Shown one piece after another: positions 7,361 to 15,174 of a stretch of 64,000 bases of DNA (the first letter of the stretch is position 1; each line of letters begins with the position of its first letter). Below the pieces are notes generated by a model. That model made no database searches, was not told where the DNA came from, and saw nothing but the letters and a program-made list of their open reading frames with translations. The translations under genes and the position numbers were made by a program. This DNA comes from Rhodanobacter sp. T12-5 (GTDB lineage: Bacteria; Pseudomonadota; Gammaproteobacteria; Xanthomonadales; Rhodanobacteraceae): NCBI RefSeq assembly GCF_008329435.1, contig NZ_NPKN01000004.1, positions 248,001 through 312,000 on the forward strand, read 5' to 3'.

Positions 7361-8592
7361 TGCCCACCGTGTCGACGCGCCGGGTAGTGATCACCGGCAT
7401 GGGCGCGATCAGCCCGCAGGGCGTGGGCGCCGCGGCGCTGTGGCAGGGTCTGTGCGAGGGCCGCAGCGCGATCGGCCCGCTGCGTCATCCGGATGCCGCG
7501 CGCCTGCGAGTGAAGGTCGCCGCCCAGGTACCGGCGGACTTCGATCCCGCTGCGCACATCGACGAACGCGTCCTGCCCCTGCTCGACCGCACCTCGGAAT
7601 TCGCACTGCATGCGGCGCGCGAGGCCGTGACCCAATCCGGCCTGGACTTCGCCAGCGGCGGACTGGGCCTGCGCACCGCAGTGATCGTGGGCACCGGCGT
7701 CGGCGGCGAGACCACCCAGGACGAACAGAGCCGGCGCCTGTACGGCGAGAACGCGCAGCGCGCGCACCCGCTCACCATCGTGCGGCTGATGACCAACGCC
7801 TCGGCCAGCCAGATCAGCATCGCCTGGGGTCTGCGCGGGGCCACCTATGCCGTGGCCAGCGCCTGCGCCTCGGCCAATCACGCGATCATCCAGGCCGCGC
7901 AGCAGATCCGCTACGGCCTGGCCGACGCCGCGGTCACCGGCGGCACCGAAGCCTGCATTACCTACGGCGCGCTGAAAGCGTGGGAAGCGATGCGCGTGCT
8001 GGCCGACGACACCTGCCGGCCATTCAGCGCGAACCGGCGCGGTCTGGTGCTGGGCGAGGGCGCCGGCATCTTCGTGCTGGAGTCGCTGGAACACGCCCAG
8101 GCACGCGGCGCCACCATCCTCGCCGAGCTCGCCGGCACCGGCATGAGCGCGGACGCCAGCGACATCGTGATGCCCAGCGCCGAAGGTGCTGCCTCCGCGA
8201 TGCGCCAGGCGCTGGCCGAAGCCGGACTGAACCCGCAAGACGTCGACTACATCAACGCCCATGGCACCGGCACGCCGGCCAACGACGCCACCGAAACCCG
8301 CGCGATCCGCCTCGCCTTCGGCATCCACGCCGACCGCCTCGCAGTGTCTTCCACCAAGTCCATGCACGGCCACGCCCTGGGCGCCTCCGGCGCGCTGGAA
8401 CTGGTCGCCGCCATCGGCGCGCTGCGCGACGGCGTAGTGCCGCCGACCGCGAACCTGGACAAACCTGATCCGGCTTGCGATCTCGATTACGTGCCGAACG
8501 TGGCGCGCGAGATGCCGGTGCGGGCGGTGCTCAGCAATTCGTTTGCGTTCGGCGGGTTGAACGCGGTGCTGGCGTTGAAGCGGGCGCCGTAA
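7360..8592 (+). CDS. beta-ketoacyl-ACP synthase (FabF-like, KAS II family)
   Basis: 410 residues. Catalytic triad of the KAS I/II family is complete: Cys169 in VASACASANHA, His301 in NAHGTGTPAND and His338 in STKSMHGHALGASG, with Lys333. It condenses an acyl-ACP or acyl-enzyme with malonyl-ACP to extend a chain by two carbons. It is the last gene of the acyl-product locus and is coupled to the ACP gene. No ketoreductase, dehydratase or enoyl reductase lies beside it in the window. The product therefore either stays a beta-keto chain (a substrate that an aminotransferase could use) or borrows enzymes from primary fatty-acid synthesis (inference). Confidence 0.93.
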   Translation: MPTVSTRRVVITGMGAISPQGVGAAALWQGLCEGRSAIGPLRHPDAARLRVKVAAQVPADFDPAAHIDERVLPLLDRTSEFALHAAREAVTQSGLDFASGGLGLRTAVIVGTGVGGETTQDEQSRRLYGENAQRAHPLTIVRLMTNASASQISIAWGLRGATYAVASACASANHAIIQAAQQIRYGLADAAVTGGTEACITYGALKAWEAMRVLADDTCRPFSANRRGLVLGEGAGIFVLESLEHAQARGATILAELAGTGMSADASDIVMPSAEGAASAMRQALAEAGLNPQDVDYINAHGTGTPANDATETRAIRLAFGIHADRLAVSSTKSMHGHALGASGALELVAAIGALRDGVVPPTANLDKPDPACDLDYVPNVAREMPVRAVLSNSFAFGGLNAVLALKRAP

Positions 8593-8616
8593 TCGGGAAA
8601 TCTCGATCTCGTTTGC

Positions 8617-8645
8617 CCGTCATTCCTGCGAAGGCAGGAATCGCA
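8617..8645. repeat. palindromic intergenic repeat (ATTCCTGC/GCAGGAAT type), copy 1
   Basis: The arms ATTCCTGC and GCAGGAAT enclose GAAG, preceded by CCGTC. A related sequence in the opposite orientation lies at 12114-12142. This is a dispersed small palindrome family; it could form an mRNA 3'-end hairpin downstream of the ketosynthase gene. Confidence 0.7.
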
Positions 8646-8677
8646 CTTCAGTCGTCGCGCAAGACAACGCATGCCCT

Positions 8678-8744
8678 GTAGGAGCGCGCTTGCGCGCGAT
8701 GCTCTTGCTTGGCGCTTGCCGCCCATCGGGCAACCGCTCCTGCG
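8678..8744. repeat. GTAG-type REP pair
   Basis: Starts GTAGGAGCGCGCTTGCGCGCG, the usual GTAG-REP layout of a GTAG head followed by a GC palindrome, and ends with an inverted relative reading ACCGCTCCTGCG. Such REP pairs are dispersed by RAYT transposases in Pseudomonas and Stenotrophomonas-type genomes (established family knowledge). No RAYT gene is in this window. Confidence 0.65.
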
Positions 8745-8868
8745 TTGCCTCAACTCCGGCATCCATGCCGTCGCCTGCCCTGGCGAAAAGGAGCCGACAT
8801 CCCTGTCGTCTCCCGCTGCGCGGCCTGTCGTCCCCGCCTCACCGCCGCACAGGGGCCCCGGTAGAGCA

Positions 8869-8887
8869 GCGGGCCTTCCTGGCCCGC
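8869..8887. terminator. possible hairpin terminator between convergent genes
   Basis: Perfect 7-bp arms GCGGGCC and GGCCCGC around TTCCT. There is no strong T-run on either side (ACTTTC follows on the plus strand), so this may act as a weak or bidirectional terminator, or only as an mRNA-stabilising hairpin. Confidence 0.35.
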
Positions 8888-8988
8888 ACTTTCAGAAAAA
8901 GCCGGTGTTGATTGATCGAGGAGATTCGTGGGGAAACCTCAGACTCTGCCTCCTGTTTCCGAGGCAAGGACGCCGAACGGGACGCGAT

Positions 8989-10146
8989 TCAACTTCCTCC
9001 GTCCCGCATTCGCGTGAACAGCCGTTCGACCTTGGGCGCCAGCAGCGCGGTGTACCTGAGGGCATCGGCGTGTGACAGATGCGACCACTCCGGCGGCTTG
9101 AAACCCTGCAAATCCGGATAGTCGCTGAAGACGAGACCCGGCGAACCGCTGCGCTTGAGCAACACGTCCCAGGTGCTGGCGGGCGGTTCGGCATGATCCT
9201 CGAAGGCGCGATACGGCCCGATCACCGGCTGGCGCACAAACACCACCCGCGCACCACGCGCGCGCAATGTCTGCACCGCCTTCACGGCCCTGTCGATCTG
9301 CGCATCGGCGATCTTCTGGCGCTTGGCCGACGTCTCCATTCCCGGTCGCGGCGGACCGCTCCACTGCTGCGCCCAGATGCGGCGAGCCGTGTCCCGGTAC
9401 GCCTGATCGTCGACCACTTTGGGCCACATGTAGGTATTGCGGTCCCGATCCGACAGCGACAACTTGCGCACGTCCTCGTAGGGATGCGTGCCGGGTCGCA
9501 CCGGCCAGGCCTGACGCGCCAGCACGGTTCTCAGCGCGTAGTCCTCATCGTAGAAGGCCAGGTACGGCTCGATGAAATGCATCGACAGCGCGGTACCCAT
9601 GCGATCGTTCGGCGACTGCTTGCGCCAGTTACTGATCGCCGCGGCGCGACCGGCATAGCCGCTGAAGAACAGCGAGGTAGTCACGCCTACCAGCACGCGG
9701 CCGTGGAACTTGGGATCGGCGGCCAGGTCCTCCAGCGCCGGCAGCGAGGAGGTGCCCTCCAGCGACAACTGGATCGGCTGCTCGCCGGTGACCTGCTTCC
9801 ACACCGGCAACTGCATGTCGAACAACGTGCGCGAGGAACCGATCAGCACCAGCGCGTCACCCTCGCCGTGGTCGATGCGGCGGCGCTGCTGCGCCCACTG
9901 ACCGTCGCTGTTGCGGTAGCTGGGAGTGACCCCGTACGCGCGCCAGTGCCATTCCCAGGCGCCGGTCAGCAGCACTGCCAGCAGCACGGCGCTGATCCAG
10001 ATCGGCCCCCAGGCGCGGTCCGGGATATCGCGCTCGGGTACCGGCTGGGCCACGCCTGGCCGGTCTGCCGCGGTCTGGCGCACGAAGCCCGGCCGAGTGG
10101 CGATCGGCTCACTGTATTCGTCAGAACTGGAAGTAGATGAACGCAC
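8989..10146 (-). CDS. AlgJ/AlgX-like SGNH O-acetyltransferase partner, membrane-anchored
   Basis: 385 residues if the GTG at 10146 is used; it has AGGGG about 7 bases upstream. A TTG six codons earlier is also possible. One N-terminal transmembrane helix (about residues 46-63) places the rest in the periplasm. SGNH-like motifs: LIGSSRTLFDM with the probable nucleophile Ser, and SHLSHADALRY near the C-terminus carrying the Asp/His pair. The gene overlaps the upstream MBOAT gene and is transcribed with it. By analogy with AlgI plus AlgJ/X and with DltB plus DltD, the MBOAT protein exports an acyl group and this protein attaches it to an extracellular glycan. The target glycan is unknown. Confidence 0.8.
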   Translation of the reverse strand: MRSSTSSSDEYSEPIATRPGFVRQTAADRPGVAQPVPERDIPDRAWGPIWISAVLLAVLLTGAWEWHWRAYGVTPSYRNSDGQWAQQRRRIDHGEGDALVLIGSSRTLFDMQLPVWKQVTGEQPIQLSLEGTSSLPALEDLAADPKFHGRVLVGVTTSLFFSGYAGRAAAISNWRKQSPNDRMGTALSMHFIEPYLAFYDEDYALRTVLARQAWPVRPGTHPYEDVRKLSLSDRDRNTYMWPKVVDDQAYRDTARRIWAQQWSGPPRPGMETSAKRQKIADAQIDRAVKAVQTLRARGARVVFVRQPVIGPYRAFEDHAEPPASTWDVLLKRSGSPGLVFSDYPDLQGFKPPEWSHLSHADALRYTALLAPKVERLFTRMRDGGS

Positions 10147-11536
10147 TGCCTTCCCCCTGTGCAATGACGATCAGGAAGGCCATCAGGCCCATGCCCAGCG
10201 ACAGCGGGATCACCGGCACTCTGAGCAGCACCGACTCCAACGTGCGCGTGCGCATCCACCAGTGCGCCGCCACGATGCCCGTCACGATCAGCAGCGTGGT
10301 GGTGACCAGCATGGTCGACAGGATCGGATCGGCGCCGCCGTGCGCGCCGAACATGCCGGTCAGTACGTCCCACGCCTTGCCGAAGGTCCTGGCGCGAAAG
10401 AACACCCAGGTCACGTTGACCAGCATCCAGGTCAGCATGCCCAGGGCAAACAGCATCAAGGGGCCGGGACGATAGCCGGCGAAACGACAGCGCAGGACGC
10501 GCTCGACCGCCAGATAGGTGCCGTGCAGGCCACCCCACACCACGAAGGTCCAGCCGGCCCCGTGCCACAGGCCACCCAACAGCATGGTGCCCATCAACGC
10601 CGCGTAGGTTCGGGCCGGTCCGTGTCGGCTACCACCCAGCGGGATATACAGGTAATCGCGCAGCCACGACGACAGCGTGATGTGCCAGCGGCGCCAGAAA
10701 TCAGAAAAGCCCACCGCCGCATACGGAAAGCGGAAATTGTCGGGCATGGCAAAGCCCAGGCACATCGCCACGCCGATGGCGATGGTCGAGTAGCCGGCGA
10801 AGTCGCAGAAGATCTGCCCACTGAAGGCCAGCGTGCCCATCCAGGCATCCAGCGCGCCGGTCGCCTGGCCGGCGTTGTAGACCGCCTCGGCCGCCTTGGA
10901 CAGGAAGGTATCGGCCAGCACCACCTTCTGGAACATGCCCACCAAAACCAGCACCAGGCCGAACTGCAGTTGCCGGCGCGAGGCGCGGTGCGCGTGCTCG
11001 AACTGCGGCACCAGCTCGGTCGGACGCATGATCGGGCCGGCCACCAGATGCGGGAAGAACGTCACGAACAGCGCGTAGTCGAGGAACTTGCGCGCCGGCA
11101 GCGCGCGCTTGTGGTAGATGTCCAGCGTGTAGGACAGCGTGGCGAAGGTATAGAAGGAGATGCCCACCGGAAGCACGATGTCCCACTTCGGTGGAACGTA
11201 GTGCACGCCGTAGACCGACACGATGTCGCTGAAGTTCTCCATCAGGAAATGGCCGTACTTGAAGTAGCTGAGCATGCCCAGGTTGGCCACCACCGACAGC
11301 AGCATCCAGGCGCGGCGCACCGCAAGGCGCTCGGCATGCACCAGCTTCTGCGCGGCAAACCAGTCCACCACCGTGGAGATCCACAACAGGATCACGAACG
11401 GCGGGTTCCACGCCATGTAGAACAGGTAGCTGGCGATCAGCAGGTTGATCTTGCGCGTACGCCAGGCGAACGGCATCGCGTGCATCACGAGCACGAGCGA
11501 GAAGAACACCAGGAATGCCAGTGAATTGAAAACCAC
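10121..11536 (-). CDS. MBOAT O-acyltransferase, AlgI-like
   Basis: 471 residues, about ten to twelve hydrophobic helices. Family signatures: FPHLVAGPIMRPTELVPQ, WRRWHITLSSWLRDYLYIPLGG, and GGLWHGAGWTFVVWGGLHG containing the conserved membrane-embedded histidine. This is the PatA/AlgI branch of MBOAT enzymes, which passes acetyl groups across the inner membrane to modify a polysaccharide. It starts at the ATG at 11536 and overlaps the SGNH partner gene by about 26 bases. No alginate synthesis genes are nearby, so it more likely modifies another exopolysaccharide, O-antigen or peptidoglycan. Confidence 0.93.
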   Translation of the reverse strand: MVFNSLAFLVFFSLVLVMHAMPFAWRTRKINLLIASYLFYMAWNPPFVILLWISTVVDWFAAQKLVHAERLAVRRAWMLLSVVANLGMLSYFKYGHFLMENFSDIVSVYGVHYVPPKWDIVLPVGISFYTFATLSYTLDIYHKRALPARKFLDYALFVTFFPHLVAGPIMRPTELVPQFEHAHRASRRQLQFGLVLVLVGMFQKVVLADTFLSKAAEAVYNAGQATGALDAWMGTLAFSGQIFCDFAGYSTIAIGVAMCLGFAMPDNFRFPYAAVGFSDFWRRWHITLSSWLRDYLYIPLGGSRHGPARTYAALMGTMLLGGLWHGAGWTFVVWGGLHGTYLAVERVLRCRFAGYRPGPLMLFALGMLTWMLVNVTWVFFRARTFGKAWDVLTGMFGAHGGADPILSTMLVTTTLLIVTGIVAAHWWMRTRTLESVLLRVPVIPLSLGMGLMAFLIVIAQGEGSAFIYFQF

Positions 11537-11810
11537 GACTCCCCCTCGTGGTCTTGGCCAATCCTGCGCTTATACGCCCGGTCGCTCAGGCATGACAAGA
11601 AGTTTCGCGTAGCCGAGACGGAGGGAAGTTGAGCAGAAACATTCCGGCCGCCCGGTGAGCTGGCGAGACACCGGACGCACCAGGTGCAAGGTCGCCGGGC
11701 AGGACGCGATTCAACTTTCTCCCTCCCGTGTTGGCGCTCGCGCCGGATTGACCGGAAAAGTGCTGATATTTTCGTTTGTGGATGAGCATCTACATGATTA
11801 ATAGATCGAA

Positions 11811-11973
11811 CCTGGCAGGCTGCTGAAATATTGTTTGACAGGTCCAGGAAAATTAATCCGCGACCATAGAAGCAGACGCAAGTGATTGATGGTTCGTTTA
11901 CCTGGCTGCCGAAATGGTGAAGAAAAAAAACCAATTTTGGAGCGAAGCAGGAGTATTTCAGCAGCCTGCCAGG
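11811..11973. repeat. 163-bp element bounded by perfect 20-bp inverted repeats
   Basis: Left arm 11811-11830 begins CCTGGCAGGC and is the exact reverse complement of the right arm 11954-11973, which ends GCCTGCCAGG. The 123-base interior is AT-rich, with an A8 run near 11923. No flanking target duplication can be seen (left flank TCGAA, right flank CCTTA). It may be a MITE-like insertion, a structured RNA with a long closing stem, or an old element whose duplication has decayed. The short open frames inside look non-coding. Confidence 0.75.
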
Positions 11974-12113
11974 CCTTAACTTCCTGCCTTCGCGACCTGG
12001 TCATTCGAGAACGAGCAGCACTGGTCAACTTTGAACGAGCGGCAACACGTCAGCTTTGCCCCGCGCATTTGAAGAGGTCGAACGGCAGCTCTTGACCGGT
12101 CACCGACCGTGGG

Positions 12114-12142
12114 GGCGATCCTGCCTTCGCAGGCATGACGGG
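12114..12142. repeat. palindromic intergenic repeat, copy 2 (inverted relative to copy 1)
   Basis: Reads CCTGCCTTCGCAGG followed by CATGACGGG, the reverse-orientation form of the repeat at 8617-8645. It lies just before the terminator of the aminotransferase gene. Confidence 0.65.
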
Positions 12143-12166
12143 GAGAGTTAGAAAGTCGCGGGCACG

Positions 12167-12200
12167 AAAAAAGGCCCGGCGGTCTCCTGACGGGCCTTCG
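12167..12200 (-). terminator. rho-independent terminator of the class III aminotransferase gene
   Basis: On the minus strand the stem AAGGCCCG pairs with CGGGCCTT across a 12-base loop and is followed by a T6 run. It sits 17 bases after the aminotransferase stop codon. Confidence 0.85.
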
Positions 12201-12216
12201 ATTCACACCGCGCGAA

Positions 12217-13620
12217 TCAACCCTTCTTCGCTTTCGTCAGCAGCTGATCCAGCAGCGCGATCGCCAGATCAATCTCCTCGTGCGTGATCTCCAGCGACGG
12301 CGCGAAGGTGATCACGTTCTTGTACCAGCCGCCCACGTCGAGCACGAGGCCGATCTTCTTGCCGTTGTGTTCGAGGTCGCCGGCCAGGCCGATGTCGACC
12401 ATCCTGTCGAGCAGCGCCTTGTTCGGGGTGAAGCCGTCGTCGGTGCAGATCTCGGCGCGCAGCGCGAGGCCGAGGCCGTCGACGTCGCCGATTTCCTTGT
12501 GGCGCTTCTGCAGGTCGCGCAGGCCTTCGAGGAAGTGCGCGCCTTTCTTCGGTACGCTGGTCTCGTAGTCCAGCTCGTAACCCATCTTGATCACTTCAAG
12601 GCCCAGCGAGGTGCCCAGCGGATTGGAATTGAACGTGCTGTGGGTCGAGCCCGGCGGGAACACGGTCGGGTTAATCAGCTCCTCGCGCGCCCACAGCCCG
12701 GACAGCGGGTTGAGGCCGTTGGTGAGTGCCTTGCCGAACACCACGATGTCGGGCGTCACGCCGAAGTTCTCGATCGACCACAGCTTGCCGGTGCGCCAGA
12801 AACCCATCTGGATTTCGTCGGAGACCATCAGGATGCCGTACTGGTCGAGCACCTTCTTCAGGCCCTTGAAGAAGCCCGCCGGCGGGATCACGTAGCCGCC
12901 GGTGCCCTGGATCGGCTCGACGTAGAACGCGGCGTACTCGCACTGGTTCGTCTTCGGGTCCCACACGCCGTTGTATTCGGTCTCGAACAGGCGGGCGAAC
13001 TGGTTCACGCAGCTGTCCGAATATTCTTCGGCCGTCATGCCCTTCGGGCGTCGGAACGGATACGGGAACGGCAGGAACATCGCGCGCTCGCCGAAGTGGC
13101 CGAAGCGGCGGCGATAGCGGTAGCTGGAGGTGATCGACGAGGCGCCCAGGGTGCGGCCGTGGTAGCCGCCCTCGAAGGCGAACATCAGGCTCTTGCCGTT
13201 GCGCGCGTTGCGCACGATCTTCAGCGAATCCTCGATCGCCTGCGCGCCGCCGACGTTGAAGTGCACGCGGCCGTCGAGGCCGAACTTCTTCTTCGCGTCC
13301 AGCGCCACCGTCTTGGCCAGCTCGATGCGGCTCTGGTGCAGGTACTGGCTGGCCACTTGCGGCAGCAGGTCGATCTGGTTCTTCAGCACGTTGTTGAGGC
13401 GCGGGTTGGCGTAGCCGAAATTGACCGCCGAGTACCACATCTGCAGATCGAGAAACGGCGTGCCGGCCGTGTCGTACATGTAGCTGCCTTCGCAGGTACG
13501 GAAGATCTTCGGCGGGTCCACGTAGTGCACGGTGTCGCCGAACGAGCTGTACTTTGCCTCGTCGGCGAGCAACTGGGCGTCATCGATCACCACGGAGGTG
13601 TTCTTGTCGAAAGCATTCAT
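12217..13620 (-). CDS. class III (ornithine/GABA-type) PLP-dependent aminotransferase
   Basis: 467 residues starting MNAFDKNTS at 13620; a longer in-frame reading overlaps the phosphatase gene and is not used. Family landmarks: FEGGYHGRTLGASSIT, the pyridine-nitrogen Asp in VSDEIQMGFWRTGK, and VVFGKALTNGLNPLSG carrying the Schiff-base Lys. Class III enzymes move the terminal amino group of omega-amino acids such as ornithine, GABA, lysine or diaminobutyrate to a 2-oxo acid. The exact substrate is not readable. It follows a phosphatase gene with a 55-base gap and ends in a clear terminator, so the two probably form a small operon. Confidence 0.9.
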   Translation of the reverse strand: MNAFDKNTSVVIDDAQLLADEAKYSSFGDTVHYVDPPKIFRTCEGSYMYDTAGTPFLDLQMWYSAVNFGYANPRLNNVLKNQIDLLPQVASQYLHQSRIELAKTVALDAKKKFGLDGRVHFNVGGAQAIEDSLKIVRNARNGKSLMFAFEGGYHGRTLGASSITSSYRYRRRFGHFGERAMFLPFPYPFRRPKGMTAEEYSDSCVNQFARLFETEYNGVWDPKTNQCEYAAFYVEPIQGTGGYVIPPAGFFKGLKKVLDQYGILMVSDEIQMGFWRTGKLWSIENFGVTPDIVVFGKALTNGLNPLSGLWAREELINPTVFPPGSTHSTFNSNPLGTSLGLEVIKMGYELDYETSVPKKGAHFLEGLRDLQKRHKEIGDVDGLGLALRAEICTDDGFTPNKALLDRMVDIGLAGDLEHNGKKIGLVLDVGGWYKNVITFAPSLEITHEEIDLAIALLDQLLTKAKKG

Positions 13621-13675
13621 CGGAAGTCCGGAATCGGGAAGTGGGAAACAGGAAGAGCGTGCAAAGCAGTGCCGA

Positions 13676-14377
13676 TCAGGGCGTCGCCGCCGCCACGGGC
13701 ATCGCGGGGCGATCGAGCAGGCTGCCGTCGAGCAGCTGCGGCAGGAACTCGAGCGCATCCTCGAAACCGGTGATCGGCACGTAGGGAATGCCGGCGGCAC
13801 GGCAATGCTCGATGAGCCGATGTTTGGCAAACACGAAATCGACGGTATCGGCGGCGCAGAAATCCGACGCGCCATCGCCGATCAGCAGCGTCTTCGCGCC
13901 GCCCTCGCGGGCCTGCGCCACGCAGGCGCACTTGCAGGTGCCGCTGCGGCAGCCGTCTGCCTGGAACGGCGAGGTCAGTTGCCATTGTTTCGGCGGCTCG
14001 GCCGGCGCCAGGTGATTGGCCGCCAGCGGCAGGTCGTCCAGGCCGTAACGGCCGAGGATCCGGTGGATCGCGTAGTCGAGGCCGTCGCTGACGACCCGGA
14101 TCGGCACGTTCAGTTCGCGCGCCCTGGCGACGAAACCGGGAAAGGCGTGGTCGATCCACACCTCGCTCAGGTGCGTGTCCAGTTCCGCGCGGGTCATCTG
14201 CAGCAGGTCGACCTGGCCGGCCATGCATTCGCGCGAGCCGATGCGGCCGGCGCGCCAGTCCTGCTCCAGCACCTCCCAGCCCGGGCGGCCGAAGCGGTCG
14301 AGCAGCGAGTCGATCACGTCCTCGACGGAAATGGTGCCGTCGAAGTCACACAGGATGGTCCAGCCAGGCACGGGCAT
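13676..14377 (-). CDS. MtnX-like HAD-IB phosphatase
   Basis: 233 residues. HAD motifs: nucleophile DFDGT at residues 11-15, motif II in RVVSDGLDY and motif III/IV in LLIGDGASDFCAADTVDFVF. A Cys-rich patch, GCRSGTCKCACV (about residues 141-152), could bind a metal and is typical of the MtnX/phosphoserine-phosphatase-like branch. MtnX removes phosphate from an enol-phosphate intermediate of methionine salvage, but no other mtn gene is nearby. Co-transcription with an aminotransferase fits a serine-like or amino-alcohol pathway in which phosphatase and transaminase act in sequence (inference). Confidence 0.82.
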   Translation of the reverse strand: MPVPGWTILCDFDGTISVEDVIDSLLDRFGRPGWEVLEQDWRAGRIGSRECMAGQVDLLQMTRAELDTHLSEVWIDHAFPGFVARARELNVPIRVVSDGLDYAIHRILGRYGLDDLPLAANHLAPAEPPKQWQLTSPFQADGCRSGTCKCACVAQAREGGAKTLLIGDGASDFCAADTVDFVFAKHRLIEHCRAAGIPYVPITGFEDALEFLPQLLDGSLLDRPAMPVAAATP

Positions 14378-14550
14378 CGCGAACTCGGGTCGATAATGGT
14401 CGAACCCAGCTTAGGAAGGCTGCCTTTCCAGCTCCTTTCCGGCGGGTCGCGCGCGCGACATTGCGCCGGCCACACCCCGCGTCTAAGCAAACCGAAAGCT
14501 GACATGCGTAGCTTCAGGCGGTATCCGCCGGCCACTCGGGAGAGACAGAC

Positions 14551-15174
14551 ATGCGCGCGCTGTCGTCACTGTTGCTTTGCATCGCCATTCTCGCACCGGC
14601 CGACGCGCTTGCATCGGGCGGGCCGCTGGGCATCGACCATCGCATCCACTACGACAACAGCGGCATCTGGAAGCGCTCGAACCAGACCGTTCTGATCTAC
14701 GGCACGATCACCACGGTGGTCGGCGGTGCGCTGGCCTTCGGCGACCAGGACAAGCTGGGCGACACGTTCTGGCGCTCGGTGGACGCCCTCGCGGTGACCA
14801 GCATCGGCACGGAGGGCCTGAAGCTCGCCTTCCAGCGCGAGCGTCCCTCGCAGACCGCCAACCCCAACCACTTCTTTGCCGGCACCCATGCGCAGAGTTT
14901 TCCCAGTGGGGAGGTCGCGGCGATGTCGGCGGCGGTCACGCCGTTCATCGTGAACTACGGGCCGGACCACCCGGCCGTCTACGCTCTGGCGCTGCTGCCG
15001 GTCTACGACGCCTTCGCGAGGGTCAAAACCCGCGGCCACTGGCAAAGCGATGTCCTGGTGGGCGCGGCGATCGGAACCGGAGTGGGCTTGTGGGCGACGC
15101 GTCGAAATTCCCCGCTGATCATCGGCTGGCTGCCAGGCGGCTTCCAGGTCGGCTTCATCCACCATTTCAAGTGA
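14551..15174 (+). CDS. PAP2-superfamily protein with altered catalytic motif
   Basis: 207 residues, with a signal-like N-terminal helix ending ALASG and further hydrophobic segments. PAP2 motif C1 is intact (Lys91-x6-Arg98-Pro99). Motif C3 is nearly standard (AR157-x5-His163-x3-Asp167). Motif C2 reads SFPSGE, with Glu121 where the family has the proton-donating His of PSGH. It may therefore be a weak or altered phosphatase, or a lipid-phosphate binding protein. The stop overlaps the start of the OMF lipoprotein (TGATG), so it begins the efflux operon. Confidence 0.85.
   Translation: MRALSSLLLCIAILAPADALASGGPLGIDHRIHYDNSGIWKRSNQTVLIYGTITTVVGGALAFGDQDKLGDTFWRSVDALAVTSIGTEGLKLAFQRERPSQTANPNHFFAGTHAQSFPSGEVAAMSAAVTPFIVNYGPDHPAVYALALLPVYDAFARVKTRGHWQSDVLVGAAIGTGVGLWATRRNSPLIIGWLPGGFQVGFIHHFK

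Larger units (their letters stand above)
8593..8988. other. gene-free interval with REP palindromes and a hairpin
   Basis: 396 bases between the ketosynthase and the convergent SGNH gene. I see no convincing gene. It holds a palindromic repeat near 8617-8645, a pair of GTAG-type REP sequences at 8678-8744, a 7-bp GC hairpin at 8869-8887, and a block at about 8960-8990 that recurs near 11.7 kb. Confidence 0.7.
11537..12216. other. 680-base AT-rich gene-free interval with an inverted-repeat element
   Basis: No gene with recognisable homology. Base composition drops well below the flanking genes at 11760-11960. Contents in order: a copy of the block that also ends the SGNH gene (about 11690-11725), an element bounded by perfect 20-bp inverted repeats (11811-11973), a palindromic repeat (12114-12142) and a rho-independent terminator for the aminotransferase gene (12167-12200). 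Confidence 0.75.

Noticed and set aside
11811..11973. Insertion sequence
   Set aside because: Ends are inverted repeats, but there is no transposase and no target duplication, so only a repeat element is reported.
11586..12028. Small open frames in the AT-rich gap
   Set aside because: Short, no ribosome site or domain, and interrupted by the inverted-repeat element; more likely non-coding.
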